Source of the DNA: an uncultured Planctomycetaceae bacterium
Lineage (GTDB): Bacteria > Planctomycetota > Planctomycetia > Pirellulales > Pirellulaceae
NCBI GenBank assembly: GCA_903927685.1
Contig: CAIYOB010001148.1
Coordinates: forward strand, 1 to 7,259
Direction: 5' to 3'
Length of the DNA stretch: 7,259 nt
The translations under genes and the position numbers were made by a program. The first letter of the stretch is position 1, and the number at the start of each line of letters is the position of its first letter. This document shows positions 1 to 6,329 of this stretch, piece by piece. The notes beneath the pieces were generated by a model. The model did no database searches and was not told the DNA's origin. It saw only the letters and a program-made list of their open reading frames with translations.

Positions 1-3000
1 AACGTGCCGCCGTATTGTTCGTACTGCGCGGCGATGTCGGGATATTGGTAGCTCACCTGCAGGTGGCCGGCATAGGCGGCCGGATCCGCCAGTTGCTGGA
101 ACAGATTCCCGAGTCCCTGGTCGCCGTCGGCAGTGCGCGTCCGGATGTCGAGGTTCTTGTCCAGCAGATACTCTTCGCCGTCCAGCGCCAGCCATACTTC
201 GAGATTCGTTTGGAAGCGGCCCTTCGTCTGCGCCTGGACGTTGTCGTCGAAATCCTCGGTCGCACTGTGAAACTGGCCGTCGTCCGCCACCCCGCCGGCC
301 CACTGGTCGAGCTTGACCGCCAGCCGGGCGCTGTCCGCGACGGTCTGAACGTCGCCGTCGCCGTCCAGTCCCAAGTATCCATCGGCGGTGAAGATCTGCA
401 TCGGCCCCGCGCGGAAGCCCAACTCCAGTTCCTGGCCCGACAGCCGAGCGTCCAGCGTCGCATGCGTGCCCGTCGCCTGGTCGATCGCCACGGGCGTGGC
501 AACCAGGAAGGCGACTTCCTCGAAGCCCGGCACCGCCGCCAGCGCCGCCGCATCGGCTGCGGTGACCTGCCGCCCGACGAGGAACGTCACCTCGATGCCC
601 AAGTCCGTCTGCAATCGCGAACGCAGAGCCAGCAACGCTACTTGCCGGTCGCCGAGCAAGGCCGCCGGCTCGCTGGAACCGTCGATCGCGGCCACGACGG
701 TGGCCTGCAGCGACTTGACCGTGCCGCTCGATCCGGCCGCGGTCGCTTGCGCCGCCTGGAACTGGGCCAGGATCGCCGCGTACATTGGCTCCGTCACCAC
801 GCTGACCCCGGGGGCGAAACCGGGATTGGCAAAGCTGCCTCCCGCCGCCGCGACCGTCGCGTCCCGCGTCTGGCGATAGTCGTAGAGGAAGATCTCCGGG
901 TTGTCGGACGTGGCCGTCATCCCGCCAAAGCGAATCCCGGCGTCCACCCGCAGGTCGGCCGCCGCCTCGAGCTGGATGTTCCCCGCGCCGTTCCATGTAT
1001 CCACCAGCAGGCCCACCGTGTCCACGCCCGGCAGCAGGCCGTTCAGGTCCAGGGTCAAGCTGTAGAGCCGGGAAAACACTGCCCCGAAATCCACGTGAAC
1101 GTCCAACACCTGGCCGTGCAAGGCCAGCGAGAACGCCTGGTCCTGCGGGTCCAACGTGTTGTTGTCCGTGATCCCCAGCGCCGTCTCGAAAACGGATTCC
1201 AGTTCCTGGATCGAGCCGACGGTCGCCGACGCCGCCTCCGCCAGCCGAGCGGCAAAGTCGGCCTCGAAGCCGAACACCTCGCGCAGCGACCGATTGATCC
1301 CCGGCAGCGGCTGGGTGTAGAACGGCTCGTCCTGCAGCGACTGCTCCAGGAAATCCAGCCCCAACTGAAGGCTGGCGGCAACGTCCGCCGCCGTCAGGAA
1401 CTGGAAGCCAAACGCCGGGCCGAGATCCGGCAGGACTAACACCACCTCGTCGCCGTCCAACGTCCCTGCAGCCACCGCCGCCGCCAGGTCGAACGGCCGA
1501 GTCGGCGACTGCCGCACGGTTTGGACTTCGCTCCAGTCCAGAAAATCCTGCACGTACACCGCGACTTCGGCCTGCGGCGCGATCGCTAAATCGTTCCCCA
1601 GGCCGTCCGCCAACGTCAGCCCCTTCAGCCGCGTCCAGCCTTCGCCCGCAAACGCCAGCCGCAGCGATTCTGTGGCCGTACCGTAGTTCAATTCGCGGAA
1701 GGTGAACTGCTCGTCCAGCGCCCCACTCTGGCCCGGATCGCGATCCAGCGTGACGCCCGCGGTCGCCGCGACGTGGATAATCGAACCGCTGCCGGCGCCG
1801 CCGACCTGGGCGTTCGCGAAGCCCAATTCCACCGCCACCAGCGGATCGGTCAGCTCGACCGACACGGCCCCGTCCAACTGCGTCTCGTCCACGCCGGTGA
1901 CCGCGCCCTGCTCCAACAAGAACGCCTGCCCGACCGTCGTCGGCGCAACAACTTCGTCCAGGTTGAACGTGTGAGCGTCCACGAACTTCTGCAGCCGGTA
2001 ACGCCGCCCGCCGATCTCCAGGTACGAGCCGACCATCGCCGAATCGAATGTCACTTGCTGCGAAGTGAACCGCCGGGACTCCAACGTGAACGGCTGATTA
2101 GCGGCCGTGGCCGTGGCAACCGCCCCCAGCTCGAAGGTGTGGGCGTCCACGAACTTCGCCAACCGATAGCGTTGTCCGGCGATCTCGACGAACATGCCCA
2201 CCAGCGAGGTGTCCAAGGTCATGTCCGTCGTAAAGGTCTTGCTGTCCTGCGTCACGGAGCCGACAAACCCGTCGGTCAGGATGCCCAGCAGCCCGTCCGT
2301 GCCGTTCCAGACGCCGCCGTGCATAGTCGTGGTCAGCGTCACGCTTCCGCTCATGGTGGTGTGGATGTCCGCTTGGGCTGACGTCGCGAGACTGACGCCG
2401 CCGCCAAACCCGAAGCCAAAATCGACCGCGGCCTCGGCGGTGCTCTGTGGCGAATCGAAAGCGATGGGCAGCGACAGCCGTTCGGTCAGCGGATCGTAGG
2501 TGACTTGGCCGCCGTCTTGCAGCACGCCAGCCGCCTCGATGATCGTCACGACCTCCTGCAGCGTCTTGACCTTCCCCATCGGCCGGTGGACGACGTATCG
2601 CTGACCGGCTACCGTCTCCGTGGCCGCCTTGTCCAGCGTGAGCGTGGCGCCGTCGACCACCGCGCTGATCTGGAACGTCTTCTGGATCTTGCCGTCGGCG
2701 TCCAGGAACGAGAGGCCCTGGTAGGCCATGTCCGCGGTGAATCCGGCGCCGGACGCCGTGAAGGTCTGGCTGCCAGCGGTGAGCGCCCCGTTCGTGCCGA
2801 CCGGCGAAAGATCCACTCGCGGCGCGTTGAAGTCCAGCTTCTCACAAACCTCCGCGTGGAAGGCGTCCGAGAACAAAAGCGAGCGGTTCAAGCTTTCCAA
2901 TACGAACGGAATCTGCGTCAGCAGCGTGTCCGACGTTTCGACGTCGCTCTCCAGGTAGTCCCGGAAGTTGGGAAACGTCTGGATGATCTGCGCCGCGGTC

Positions 3001-6000
3001 ACGTTGCGGAAATTGGCAATCTGCCCAAAGTCCTCCGTGGTCGCCGTGTAACCGTGCTCGTTGCCGTAGATGATCCCTGGAATGTGAATCATCGGTGTGA
3101 CGGCCAGCGAATACAGATCCGTGCCCGCCAGCGTGGCGAATACCGGCAGATCGAGCGTCACGCTGTTGTTGGCTCCCAGGGTGAAGTTGAACACGCCACC
3201 GGAATAGCCGATCGTGCCGCTCAAGTTCACGGCCGCGTGCGAGTGTTCGCCGCCGGCCCGTCCCAGACTGACCGCCAACGCCCCCACCACGCCCGTAAAC
3301 AACAGGTCGCTCGCCTCGCCAGCGGCGTGGACGCTCAAGTCGTCCACCTCGAAGCTGTACTGGCTGTCAAGCCAGTCGATCCCCAGGGCCAAGCCAAGGT
3401 TGGCTTCGATGTCCGTGTCGAGCTTGATGTCGCCGTCGAAACTCAGTCCGACCACGCTGAACGCGTCGCCGAAGTCCAGCTTCAACTCCTTCGCGAGGGA
3501 CAAGTCCTCGTCGAAACTGAACTGGATCCCCTCGCCGGTCAGGGCCAAGCCCAGCCCCTGCCCGGCATGGCTCGCCAGTCGGGAGAACCAGGCCGCGTTC
3601 AGATAGTCCAGCATCCCCTGCAGCGTCGGCCCGTCCGCCCCGTGGGTGACGGGAACCGTGCCGTCCGGCACCTCGATGCCCGCGTTCTGCGGATCGAGGT
3701 AATGCCGCATGTACGCGCCGAGATCCAGCATCGCACTGGCACCCAACAATTCGTCCAACGACGCCCCGATCCCGGGCAGCCGCTCGGCTACGACGCTGTC
3801 GGTGAGCCAGTTGCCGTCGTCGTCCGTTTCCACCACCAGGGTGTCGCGCACGCCAGCCACGTAGTTCGCCGCATCGTCCACCAAATCGAGGAAATCGCCG
3901 GTCAGCTTCACGTCCAGGTCCGAGGTGTCGAAGCGGTTGACCTCAGTCCCATCCGCAAAGGTGATCGCCACATTCCGGCCGCCGCTCAAAGGGATCGACT
4001 CGTTGACTGCTGCGCCGGTCTTGTTGACCTCGACACCGATGGTGCTGCCGGCGACCACCGTCACGTCGGTCAGGCCGACCGTGGTGGCGTCGGCCGTGCC
4101 TGCGGCGGTATACGCCCAGCCGCCCGCCGTCTCCACCACCACCACGCCCAGCTCGCCGCCCGCCAATTGCAAGCCCTGGCCGCCGCTGCCGATCAACGCG
4201 GTCAATTCCTCTCCGGCGACCAGGACCTTGTGCAGGGCGCCCGCGGAGGCGTCCGTGATGACCACGCTGCCGGTGAACTGGGTCAAGCCCTGCAGGTCAA
4301 GTGTCACCGCGGTGCCCGTAAAGTCCTGGACGTCCGTCCCATCCGTGAAGTTCAGCACAACATCGCCGTCCGGCGTCGTGACCGTTTTGCTCACGGGACG
4401 GCCGGTCTTGTTCACCCGGGCGAACAGCGTGCCGCTCACCACCAGGCCGGGCACACCCGAAAGCGCCCCGTCTCCCTCGGCCACCAAGACGTAGGTCGAG
4501 GGGGAAGGAGGCGGCACTCCGCCGTCCGCGGTGCTGTAGATCACCGCGCCCAGCTTTCCGCCAGTCACTTCGATCTCCGGCTGCGCCGGAAGGCCCGAGG
4601 GCGGGCTCCAAGCCACGTCCACGCCCCAACCGGCCACGGTGACCTCGGTGTCGGTCACCGCGCCGTCGATCGTCCGGACCCGCTGGAAAATGAAGTCGCC
4701 TTGGAGGTCCAGGTCGCCGGCAAACGTCGCCGACAACCCCTGAACCGCGATCTGCTGGAGATCCGTGGCTGCCGGCAGGCCGTCGAAAGTGTAACTCAGG
4801 CCGCCCGCGAGCACGGACTGGCCCGTATAGGCGTTGCCCGTGTCGTTGTACCGCACCGCGACCCCGGTCGCCGTCGCCGAGGCGAAGCCGCCGCCCGACA
4901 GCGCCAATGCGCCGGTGGCCTCCAACGCCAATTTTCCGTCCGCCGTCGTGCCGACCAACCCCAGTTCGCCGCCCGTCACCCCCACCGTGAAATCGTTGGC
5001 CGTCATGCTGGCCGTGACGTCGCCGGCCACGCCGCGCACGGCGCCGGCGGCAACGTCGAATTCAAAATCACCCGTCGCGTCGGCGACGTCCGCTACACAG
5101 ATCTCCAGCCCCGTACCTCCGAAGTGCCGGGCGTCATCGGCCACCTGGATCAGAACCGAAGTCCCGCCGATCTCGACCGCGCGGTCCACCGCTGCGCCGG
5201 TCGTATTGAGTTCCGCCCGCATGTTCCCCGTCAGCGCTGCAGCGGCAAAACCCACCAGCGAACCATCGCCGGCTGCCTCCAGCACGTACGTGTCCGCGGC
5301 CGTCGCCACCAGGCCGAAGCTGGCGTCCGCGATCTGGACGCCGCCCGTCGCCGCGCCCAGCAACGCGGTTACGTCACTGCCGACGATCAGCATTTCCCCG
5401 CCGGATTCCAGGAACGACAACTCGCCGGAAAAACTCGCGAATCCGTCGACCGACAAACTGCCGTCGTAACTGAACGTCGGCACGGCAAAGTAGTCGCTGA
5501 GAAACTCGCCGAAGCCGTCCCGCGACGTGGCGTTGGGAGGGACGTACTCCAACCCGCCCGGGGCCGCCATCACCTCCAGCCGCAAGCCTTGTCCGTTGGC
5601 GACGATTTCGAAATACCGATCGCCCGCGGGAAAGGAAAACAGCCCTTCGGCGTCGGCAAACGCGCCGGAACGAGTGCCGCCGACCGTCAGGAAGTCGAAG
5701 GTCGCGCCTACCTCCGGCAAGTAGTCGTTGACTAGACGCACCTGCAGCGTGCCGCCCAACGTTGCCGCTCCCGATACCTCGATCCGGTCGTAGCCGTCGT
5801 TCTCATTTCCCGCCGAGTGACCCGGGATGGGGCCTCCGATCTCAATCTGCAGCGGATTGCGCGAGCCCCAGTCCAGTGCAGCAAGCTCCTCGATCTCGGT
5901 CGCCAACAACACCCTGGGCTCAAGGGACTCCAAAGCAAGACGCCAACCGCCTTGCGTCCGCTTCCGCCCGCGAGTCTCAACCCGGCGACCCGTTGTTGGT

Positions 6001-6014
6001 GAACGCTTCGACAT
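1..6014 (-). CDS. Giant LEPR-XLL domain-containing repeat protein, 3' end beyond window
   Basis: I translated 2,004 uninterrupted codons on the minus strand; the frame is still open at base 1, so the C-terminus is missing. The start is well fixed: ATG at 6014-6012, AAAGGA seven bases upstream, and an in-frame TGA at 6029-6027. The leader (residues 1-25) is rich in Arg and Lys and is followed by LEPRVLLA at 31-38, the LEPR-XLL signature of very long planctomycete proteins thought to be exported. There is no ordinary hydrophobic signal peptide. Later parts, in order: a beta-rich domain at about 55-145, four beta repeats at 228-695, helical modules starting at 746, 1036 and 1569, small beta repeats at 1084-1144 and 1260-1369, and a DGDGD motif at 1884-1888. 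The chain is rich in Asp, Gly, Ala, Thr and Val; I count only two cysteines (306 and 1057). No catalytic motif is visible. A surface, matrix or adhesive role is inference. Confidence 0.93.
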   Translation of the reverse strand, partial: MSKRSPTTGRRVETRGRKRTQGGWRLALESLEPRVLLATEIEELAALDWGSRNPLQIEIGGPIPGHSAGNENDGYDRIEVSGAATLGGTLQVRLVNDYLPEVGATFDFLTVGGTRSGAFADAEGLFSFPAGDRYFEIVANGQGLRLEVMAAPGGLEYVPPNATSRDGFGEFLSDYFAVPTFSYDGSLSVDGFASFSGELSFLESGGEMLIVGSDVTALLGAATGGVQIADASFGLVATAADTYVLEAAGDGSLVGFAAAALTGNMRAELNTTGAAVDRAVEIGGTSVLIQVADDARHFGGTGLEICVADVADATGDFEFDVAAGAVRGVAGDVTASMTANDFTVGVTGGELGLVGTTADGKLALEATGALALSGGGFASATATGVAVRYNDTGNAYTGQSVLAGGLSYTFDGLPAATDLQQIAVQGLSATFAGDLDLQGDFIFQRVRTIDGAVTDTEVTVAGWGVDVAWSPPSGLPAQPEIEVTGGKLGAVIYSTADGGVPPPSPSTYVLVAEGDGALSGVPGLVVSGTLFARVNKTGRPVSKTVTTPDGDVVLNFTDGTDVQDFTGTAVTLDLQGLTQFTGSVVITDASAGALHKVLVAGEELTALIGSGGQGLQLAGGELGVVVVETAGGWAYTAAGTADATTVGLTDVTVVAGSTIGVEVNKTGAAVNESIPLSGGRNVAITFADGTEVNRFDTSDLDVKLTGDFLDLVDDAANYVAGVRDTLVVETDDDGNWLTDSVVAERLPGIGASLDELLGASAMLDLGAYMRHYLDPQNAGIEVPDGTVPVTHGADGPTLQGMLDYLNAAWFSRLASHAGQGLGLALTGEGIQFSFDEDLSLAKELKLDFGDAFSVVGLSFDGDIKLDTDIEANLGLALGIDWLDSQYSFEVDDLSVHAAGEASDLLFTGVVGALAVSLGRAGGEHSHAAVNLSGTIGYSGGVFNFTLGANNSVTLDLPVFATLAGTDLYSLAVTPMIHIPGIIYGNEHGYTATTEDFGQIANFRNVTAAQIIQTFPNFRDYLESDVETSDTLLTQIPFVLESLNRSLLFSDAFHAEVCEKLDFNAPRVDLSPVGTNGALTAGSQTFTASGAGFTADMAYQGLSFLDADGKIQKTFQISAVVDGATLTLDKAATETVAGQRYVVHRPMGKVKTLQEVVTIIEAAGVLQDGGQVTYDPLTERLSLPIAFDSPQSTAEAAVDFGFGFGGGVSLATSAQADIHTTMSGSVTLTTTMHGGVWNGTDGLLGILTDGFVGSVTQDSKTFTTDMTLDTSLVGMFVEIAGQRYRLAKFVDAHTFELGAVATATAANQPFTLESRRFTSQQVTFDSAMVGSYLEIGGRRYRLQKFVDAHTFNLDEVVAPTTVGQAFLLEQGAVTGVDETQLDGAVSVELTDPLVAVELGFANAQVGGAGSGSIIHVAATAGVTLDRDPGQSGALDEQFTFRELNYGTATESLRLAFAGEGWTRLKGLTLADGLGNDLAIAPQAEVAVYVQDFLDWSEVQTVRQSPTRPFDLAAAVAAGTLDGDEVVLVLPDLGPAFGFQFLTAADVAASLQLGLDFLEQSLQDEPFYTQPLPGINRSLREVFGFEADFAARLAEAASATVGSIQELESVFETALGITDNNTLDPQDQAFSLALHGQVLDVHVDFGAVFSRLYSLTLDLNGLLPGVDTVGLLVDTWNGAGNIQLEAAADLRVDAGIRFGGMTATSDNPEIFLYDYRQTRDATVAAAGGSFANPGFAPGVSVVTEPMYAAILAQFQAAQATAAGSSGTVKSLQATVVAAIDGSSEPAALLGDRQVALLALRSRLQTDLGIEVTFLVGRQVTAADAAALAAVPGFEEVAFLVATPVAIDQATGTHATLDARLSGQELELGFRAGPMQIFTADGYLGLDGDGDVQTVADSARLAVKLDQWAGGVADDGQFHSATEDFDDNVQAQTKGRFQTNLEVWLALDGEEYLLDKNLDIRTRTADGDQGLGNLFQQLADPAAYAGHLQVSYQYPDIAAQYEQYGGT
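351..365 (-). other. DGDGD acidic loop, possible calcium site
   Basis: Residues 1884-1888 read DGDGD, just after a hydrophobic strand (GYLGL). The Asp-x-Asp-x-Asp spacing is like calcium-binding loops in secreted repeat proteins (dockerin or thrombospondin-3 style). A single loop without a full EF-hand pattern is weak evidence. Confidence 0.35.
459..881 (-). other. Ala/Gln-rich segment inside the third beta stretch
   Basis: Residues 1712-1852 differ from their surroundings. Instead of alternating Asp/Gly beta runs they show helix-like Ala/Gln/Leu stretches such as MYAAILAQFQAAQATAA and ALLGDRQVALLALRSRL, then VTFLVGRQVTAADAAAL. Beta-type sequence resumes near 'GFRAGPMQIFTADGYLGLD'. I do not recognise a domain. 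Copy 1 has no counterpart, so it may be an inserted domain or a real globular unit. Confidence 0.4.
1143..1310 (-). repeat. Helical module, copy 3
   Basis: Residues 1569-1624: PLPGINRSLREVFGFEADF, AARLAEAASATVGSIQELE, SVFETALGI, then a return to beta-like runs (FSLALHGQVLDVHVDF). This is the cleanest match to copy 1, with LPGI, SL, a helix and a TLQ/SIQ-started second helix in the same order. Confidence 0.6.
1908..2072 (-). repeat. Small TFT-type beta repeat, copy C
   Basis: Residues 1315-1369: RFTSQQVTFDSAMVGSYLEI, GGRRYRLQKFVDAHTFNLDE, VGQAFLLEQ. The core 'RYRL.KFVDAHTF.L' is almost identical to copy B. The pair spans about 110 residues. Confidence 0.8.
2076..2237 (-). repeat. Small TFT-type beta repeat, copy B
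   Basis: Residues 1260-1313: TFTTDMTLDTSLVGMFVEI, AGQRYRLAKFVDAHTFEL, then AANQPFTLES. It is directly followed by copy C, to which it is clearly similar. At DNA level the two share the 15-base run gcgtccacgaacttc, so this duplication is younger than the four large repeats. Confidence 0.8.
2454..2909 (-). repeat. Helical module, copy 2, interrupted by a beta repeat
   Basis: Residues 1036-1187. The first half, PFVLESLNRSLLFSDAF, matches the 'LPGI..SL..LLG' opening. The second half, KTLQEVVTIIEAAG followed by LSLPIAFDS, matches 'TLQGMLDYL' and the beta exit of copy 1. Between the halves lies the small beta repeat at residues 1084-1144, so this copy reads as one module split by another. Confidence 0.5.
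2583..2765 (-). repeat. Small TFT-type beta repeat, copy A
   Basis: Residues 1084-1144: TFTASGAGFTADMAYQG, LSFLDADGKIQKTFQI, VVDGATLTLDKAAT, ETVAGQRYVVHR. The order of 'TFT', 'M..G', 'I..VVD..TLTLD' and 'AGQ.Y.V' matches copies B and C nearby. It sits inside helical module copy 2. Confidence 0.6.
3123..3572 (-). other. Beta-rich stretch following helical module 1
   Basis: Residues 815-964 are runs of alternating hydrophobic and polar residues: IQFSFDED, LKLDFGDAF, GLSFDGDIKLDTDIEA, LGLALGIDWL, YSFEVDDLSVHAAGE, AVNLSGTIGY, FNFTLG, SVTLDLP. This looks like repeated beta strands joined by Asp/Gly turns. Similar but shorter runs follow the second and third helical modules. I cannot assign a named fold. 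Confidence 0.5.
3588..3779 (-). repeat. Helical module, copy 1 (LPGI..SL..LLG type)
   Basis: Residues 746-809. The pattern is LPGIGASLDELLG, then an amphipathic helix ending in YMRHYLDP, a linker, then TLQGMLDYLNAAW. The same order of motifs returns at 1036 and 1569. It leads into a beta-rich stretch with alternating Asp and hydrophobic residues. The helical assignment is from residue periodicity, not a prediction program. Confidence 0.62.
3930..4166 (-). repeat. Beta repeat 4 of 4 in the giant protein
   Basis: Residues 617-695, 134 residues after copy 3. Anchors: LAGGELGVV, WAYTAAGTADATTVG, VNKTGAAVNE, then GGRNVAITFADGTEVNRF. It is closest to copy 3 at the 'VNKTG' core and end, and to copy 1 at 'TGAAV'. 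The four copies are too diverged to be seen as DNA repeats, pointing to old duplication. Confidence 0.72.
4314..4568 (-). repeat. Beta repeat 3 of 4 in the giant protein
   Basis: Residues 483-567, 137 residues after copy 2. Anchors: VTGGKLGAV, STYVLVAEGDGALSG, VNKTGRPV, then DVVLNFTDGTDVQDFTG. A short Pro/Ser-rich insert (GGVPPPSPS, 498-506) sits between the first two anchors and is absent from the other copies. The closing part 'FTDGTDV..F' matches 'FADGTEV..F' in copy 4. Confidence 0.72.
4752..4979 (-). repeat. Beta repeat 2 of 4 in the giant protein
   Basis: Residues 346-421, beginning 118 residues after copy 1. It keeps VTGGELGLV, LALEATGALALSGG and a changed signature VRYNDTGNAY where the other copies have a V/L-N-x-TG-x-x-V core. 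It is the most divergent copy, recognised mainly by order and spacing of the anchors. Confidence 0.6.
5115..5333 (-). repeat. Beta repeat 1 of 4 in the giant protein
   Basis: Residues 228-300. Anchors shared with the other copies: ADASFGLV at the start, YVLEAAGDGSLVG in the middle, then the signature LNTTGAAVD followed by a 'GGTSVLIQVAD' strand and FGG. It is preceded by 'LIVGSDVTALLG' (209-220), which matches 'VLVAGEELTALIG' (597-609) before copy 4, so the true unit is longer than the core given here. Confidence 0.7.
5580..5852 (-). other. N-terminal beta-rich domain of the giant protein
   Basis: Residues 55-145 contain the run YDRIEVSG, TLGGTLQVRL, NDYLPEVGATFDFLT, GTRSGAF and GLRLEV. This pattern of short strands and Gly turns resembles a beta-helix or beta-sandwich segment that recurs in planctomycete giants and in autotransporter-like surface proteins, where 'ATLGGTL' is followed by 'GxTFxxLT'. 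The assignment rests on pattern memory only. The segment sits right after LEPR-XLL, so it would be the first folded domain. Confidence 0.55.
5901..5924 (-). other. LEPR-XLL motif
   Basis: Residues 31-38 read LEPRVLLA, directly after a basic stretch and the lead-in WRLALES. It fits the LEPR-XLL N-terminal signature (Leu-Glu-Pro-Arg, one variable residue, Leu-Leu) found near the start of giant planctomycete proteins. Its mechanism is not established; a sorting or export role is usually presumed from its position. It also confirms the chosen start, because the motif normally lies within the first few dozen residues. Confidence 0.93.
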
Positions 6015-6021
6015 TGCCAGT

Positions 6022-6027
6022 TCCTTT
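6022..6027 (-). promoter_or_regulatory. Ribosome binding site of the giant gene
   Basis: AAAGGA lies seven bases before the ATG at 6014-6012. It overlaps an in-frame TGA (6029-6027), so initiation cannot begin further upstream in this frame except at a CTG inside the spacer. This fixes the start. Confidence 0.75.
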
Positions 6028-6082
6028 CACCGCATGTGCGACGATTGTCCGGAGGTGCACGCGCGATACAGACCAGGGAAAG

Positions 6083-6108
6083 AAAAAAGGATAAACGGCT
6101 TGTTATCC
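6083..6108 (-). terminator. Hairpin plus T-run in the giant gene leader (attenuator-like)
   Basis: On the minus strand GGATAA (6108-6103), an eight-base loop and TTATCC (6094-6089) are followed at once by six Ts (6088-6083) and a pyrimidine-rich tail. It has the layout of an intrinsic terminator, but the stem is A/T-rich and weak. It lies about 70 bases before the start codon, so any effect would be on transcripts entering the giant gene. Confidence 0.35.
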
Positions 6109-6130
6109 GTAAAAGTCCCCATTAAGGCAA
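6102..6130 (-). promoter_or_regulatory. Candidate sigma70-like promoter for the giant gene
   Basis: TTGCCT (6130-6125) and GATAAC (6107-6102) are separated by exactly 17 bases and each match four of six consensus positions. Transcription would start near 6095, giving a leader of about 80 bases. Planctomycete promoters are poorly described and short matches are common, so this is weak. It conflicts with the hairpin at 6083-6108, which needs transcription from further upstream. Confidence 0.3.
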
Positions 6131-6175
6131 AAATGGCACAATCGGGATCCGCGATCAATGGGGAGAACACCCCAT
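6116..6175 (-). promoter_or_regulatory. Three-part competing hairpin region
   Basis: In minus-strand order ATGGGG (6175-6170), CCCCAT(T) (6163-6157) and AATGGGGA (6123-6116) follow each other. The middle segment can pair with the first (6 bp, six-base loop) or with the third (8 bp, 33-base loop), but not with both. This is the geometry of an RNA switch or attenuator. No known riboswitch class is recognised, and the signal could be chance. Confidence 0.3.
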
Positions 6176-6188
6176 GTTTCCGCGATTC

Positions 6189-6205
6189 GGTGTTACGTAA
6201 TCACC
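6189..6205. promoter_or_regulatory. Operator-like dyad, left side
   Basis: ggtgttacgtaatcacc contains the perfect palindrome ttacgtaa flanked by ggtg and cacc with one extra base. It resembles the dyad at 6317-6329 in its GGTG...CACC ends. The two centres are about 126 bases apart. Confidence 0.3.
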
Positions 6206-6316
6206 GTTCGAGAAACAAGTGAGTGGAATGGCGCTAGCCACCGGTTCCGGATTGGATGCGGTACCGGCGGCTAGCGCCGTGCCGCTCACGGAAGATTGGA
6301 CAGTTATTCCTCGAAC

Positions 6317-6329
6317 GGTGGTAACCACC
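6317..6329. promoter_or_regulatory. Operator-like dyad, right side
   Basis: ggtggtaaccacc is a perfect 6+1+6 inverted repeat. A similar imperfect dyad lies at 6189-6205. On the minus strand a TTGACA (6350-6345) lies just upstream, but no decent -10 follows at 16-18 bases, so I do not call a promoter there. Confidence 0.35.

Larger units (their letters stand above)
6189..6329. repeat. Large nested imperfect inverted repeat
   Basis: Four paired segments nest around about 6254-6261. The outermost is ggtgttac (6189-6196) with gtaaccacc (6321-6329). Next is caccgttcgagaaacaa (6202-6218) with ttattcctcgaacggtg (6304-6320), 15 of 17 paired. Then come gtgagtgg (6219-6226) with ccgctcac (6282-6289), and ggcgctagccaccggt (6230-6245) with accggcggctagcgcc (6263-6278), 15 of 16 paired. 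A 14-base bulge (6290-6303) lies only on the right. It could be a MITE-like element, a structured RNA or a cruciform. No open frame, target duplication or T-run supports a specific class. Confidence 0.7.

Noticed and set aside
2505..5735. Very long plus-strand open frame (1,076 codons), with further ones at 15-1439 and 1773-2381 in the same register
   Set aside because: They are exactly in codon register with the giant minus-strand gene. Their stops depend only on sense codons TTA, CTA and TCA, which are rare in GC-rich genes. The predicted protein is Arg/Gln/His-rich with no recognisable motif, while the minus strand carries LEPR-XLL and clear repeats.
6189..6329. Integron attC site
   Set aside because: The length and imperfect palindrome are suggestive, but I see no RYYYAAC / GTTRRRY pair at the ends, no integrase and no cassette-like small genes.
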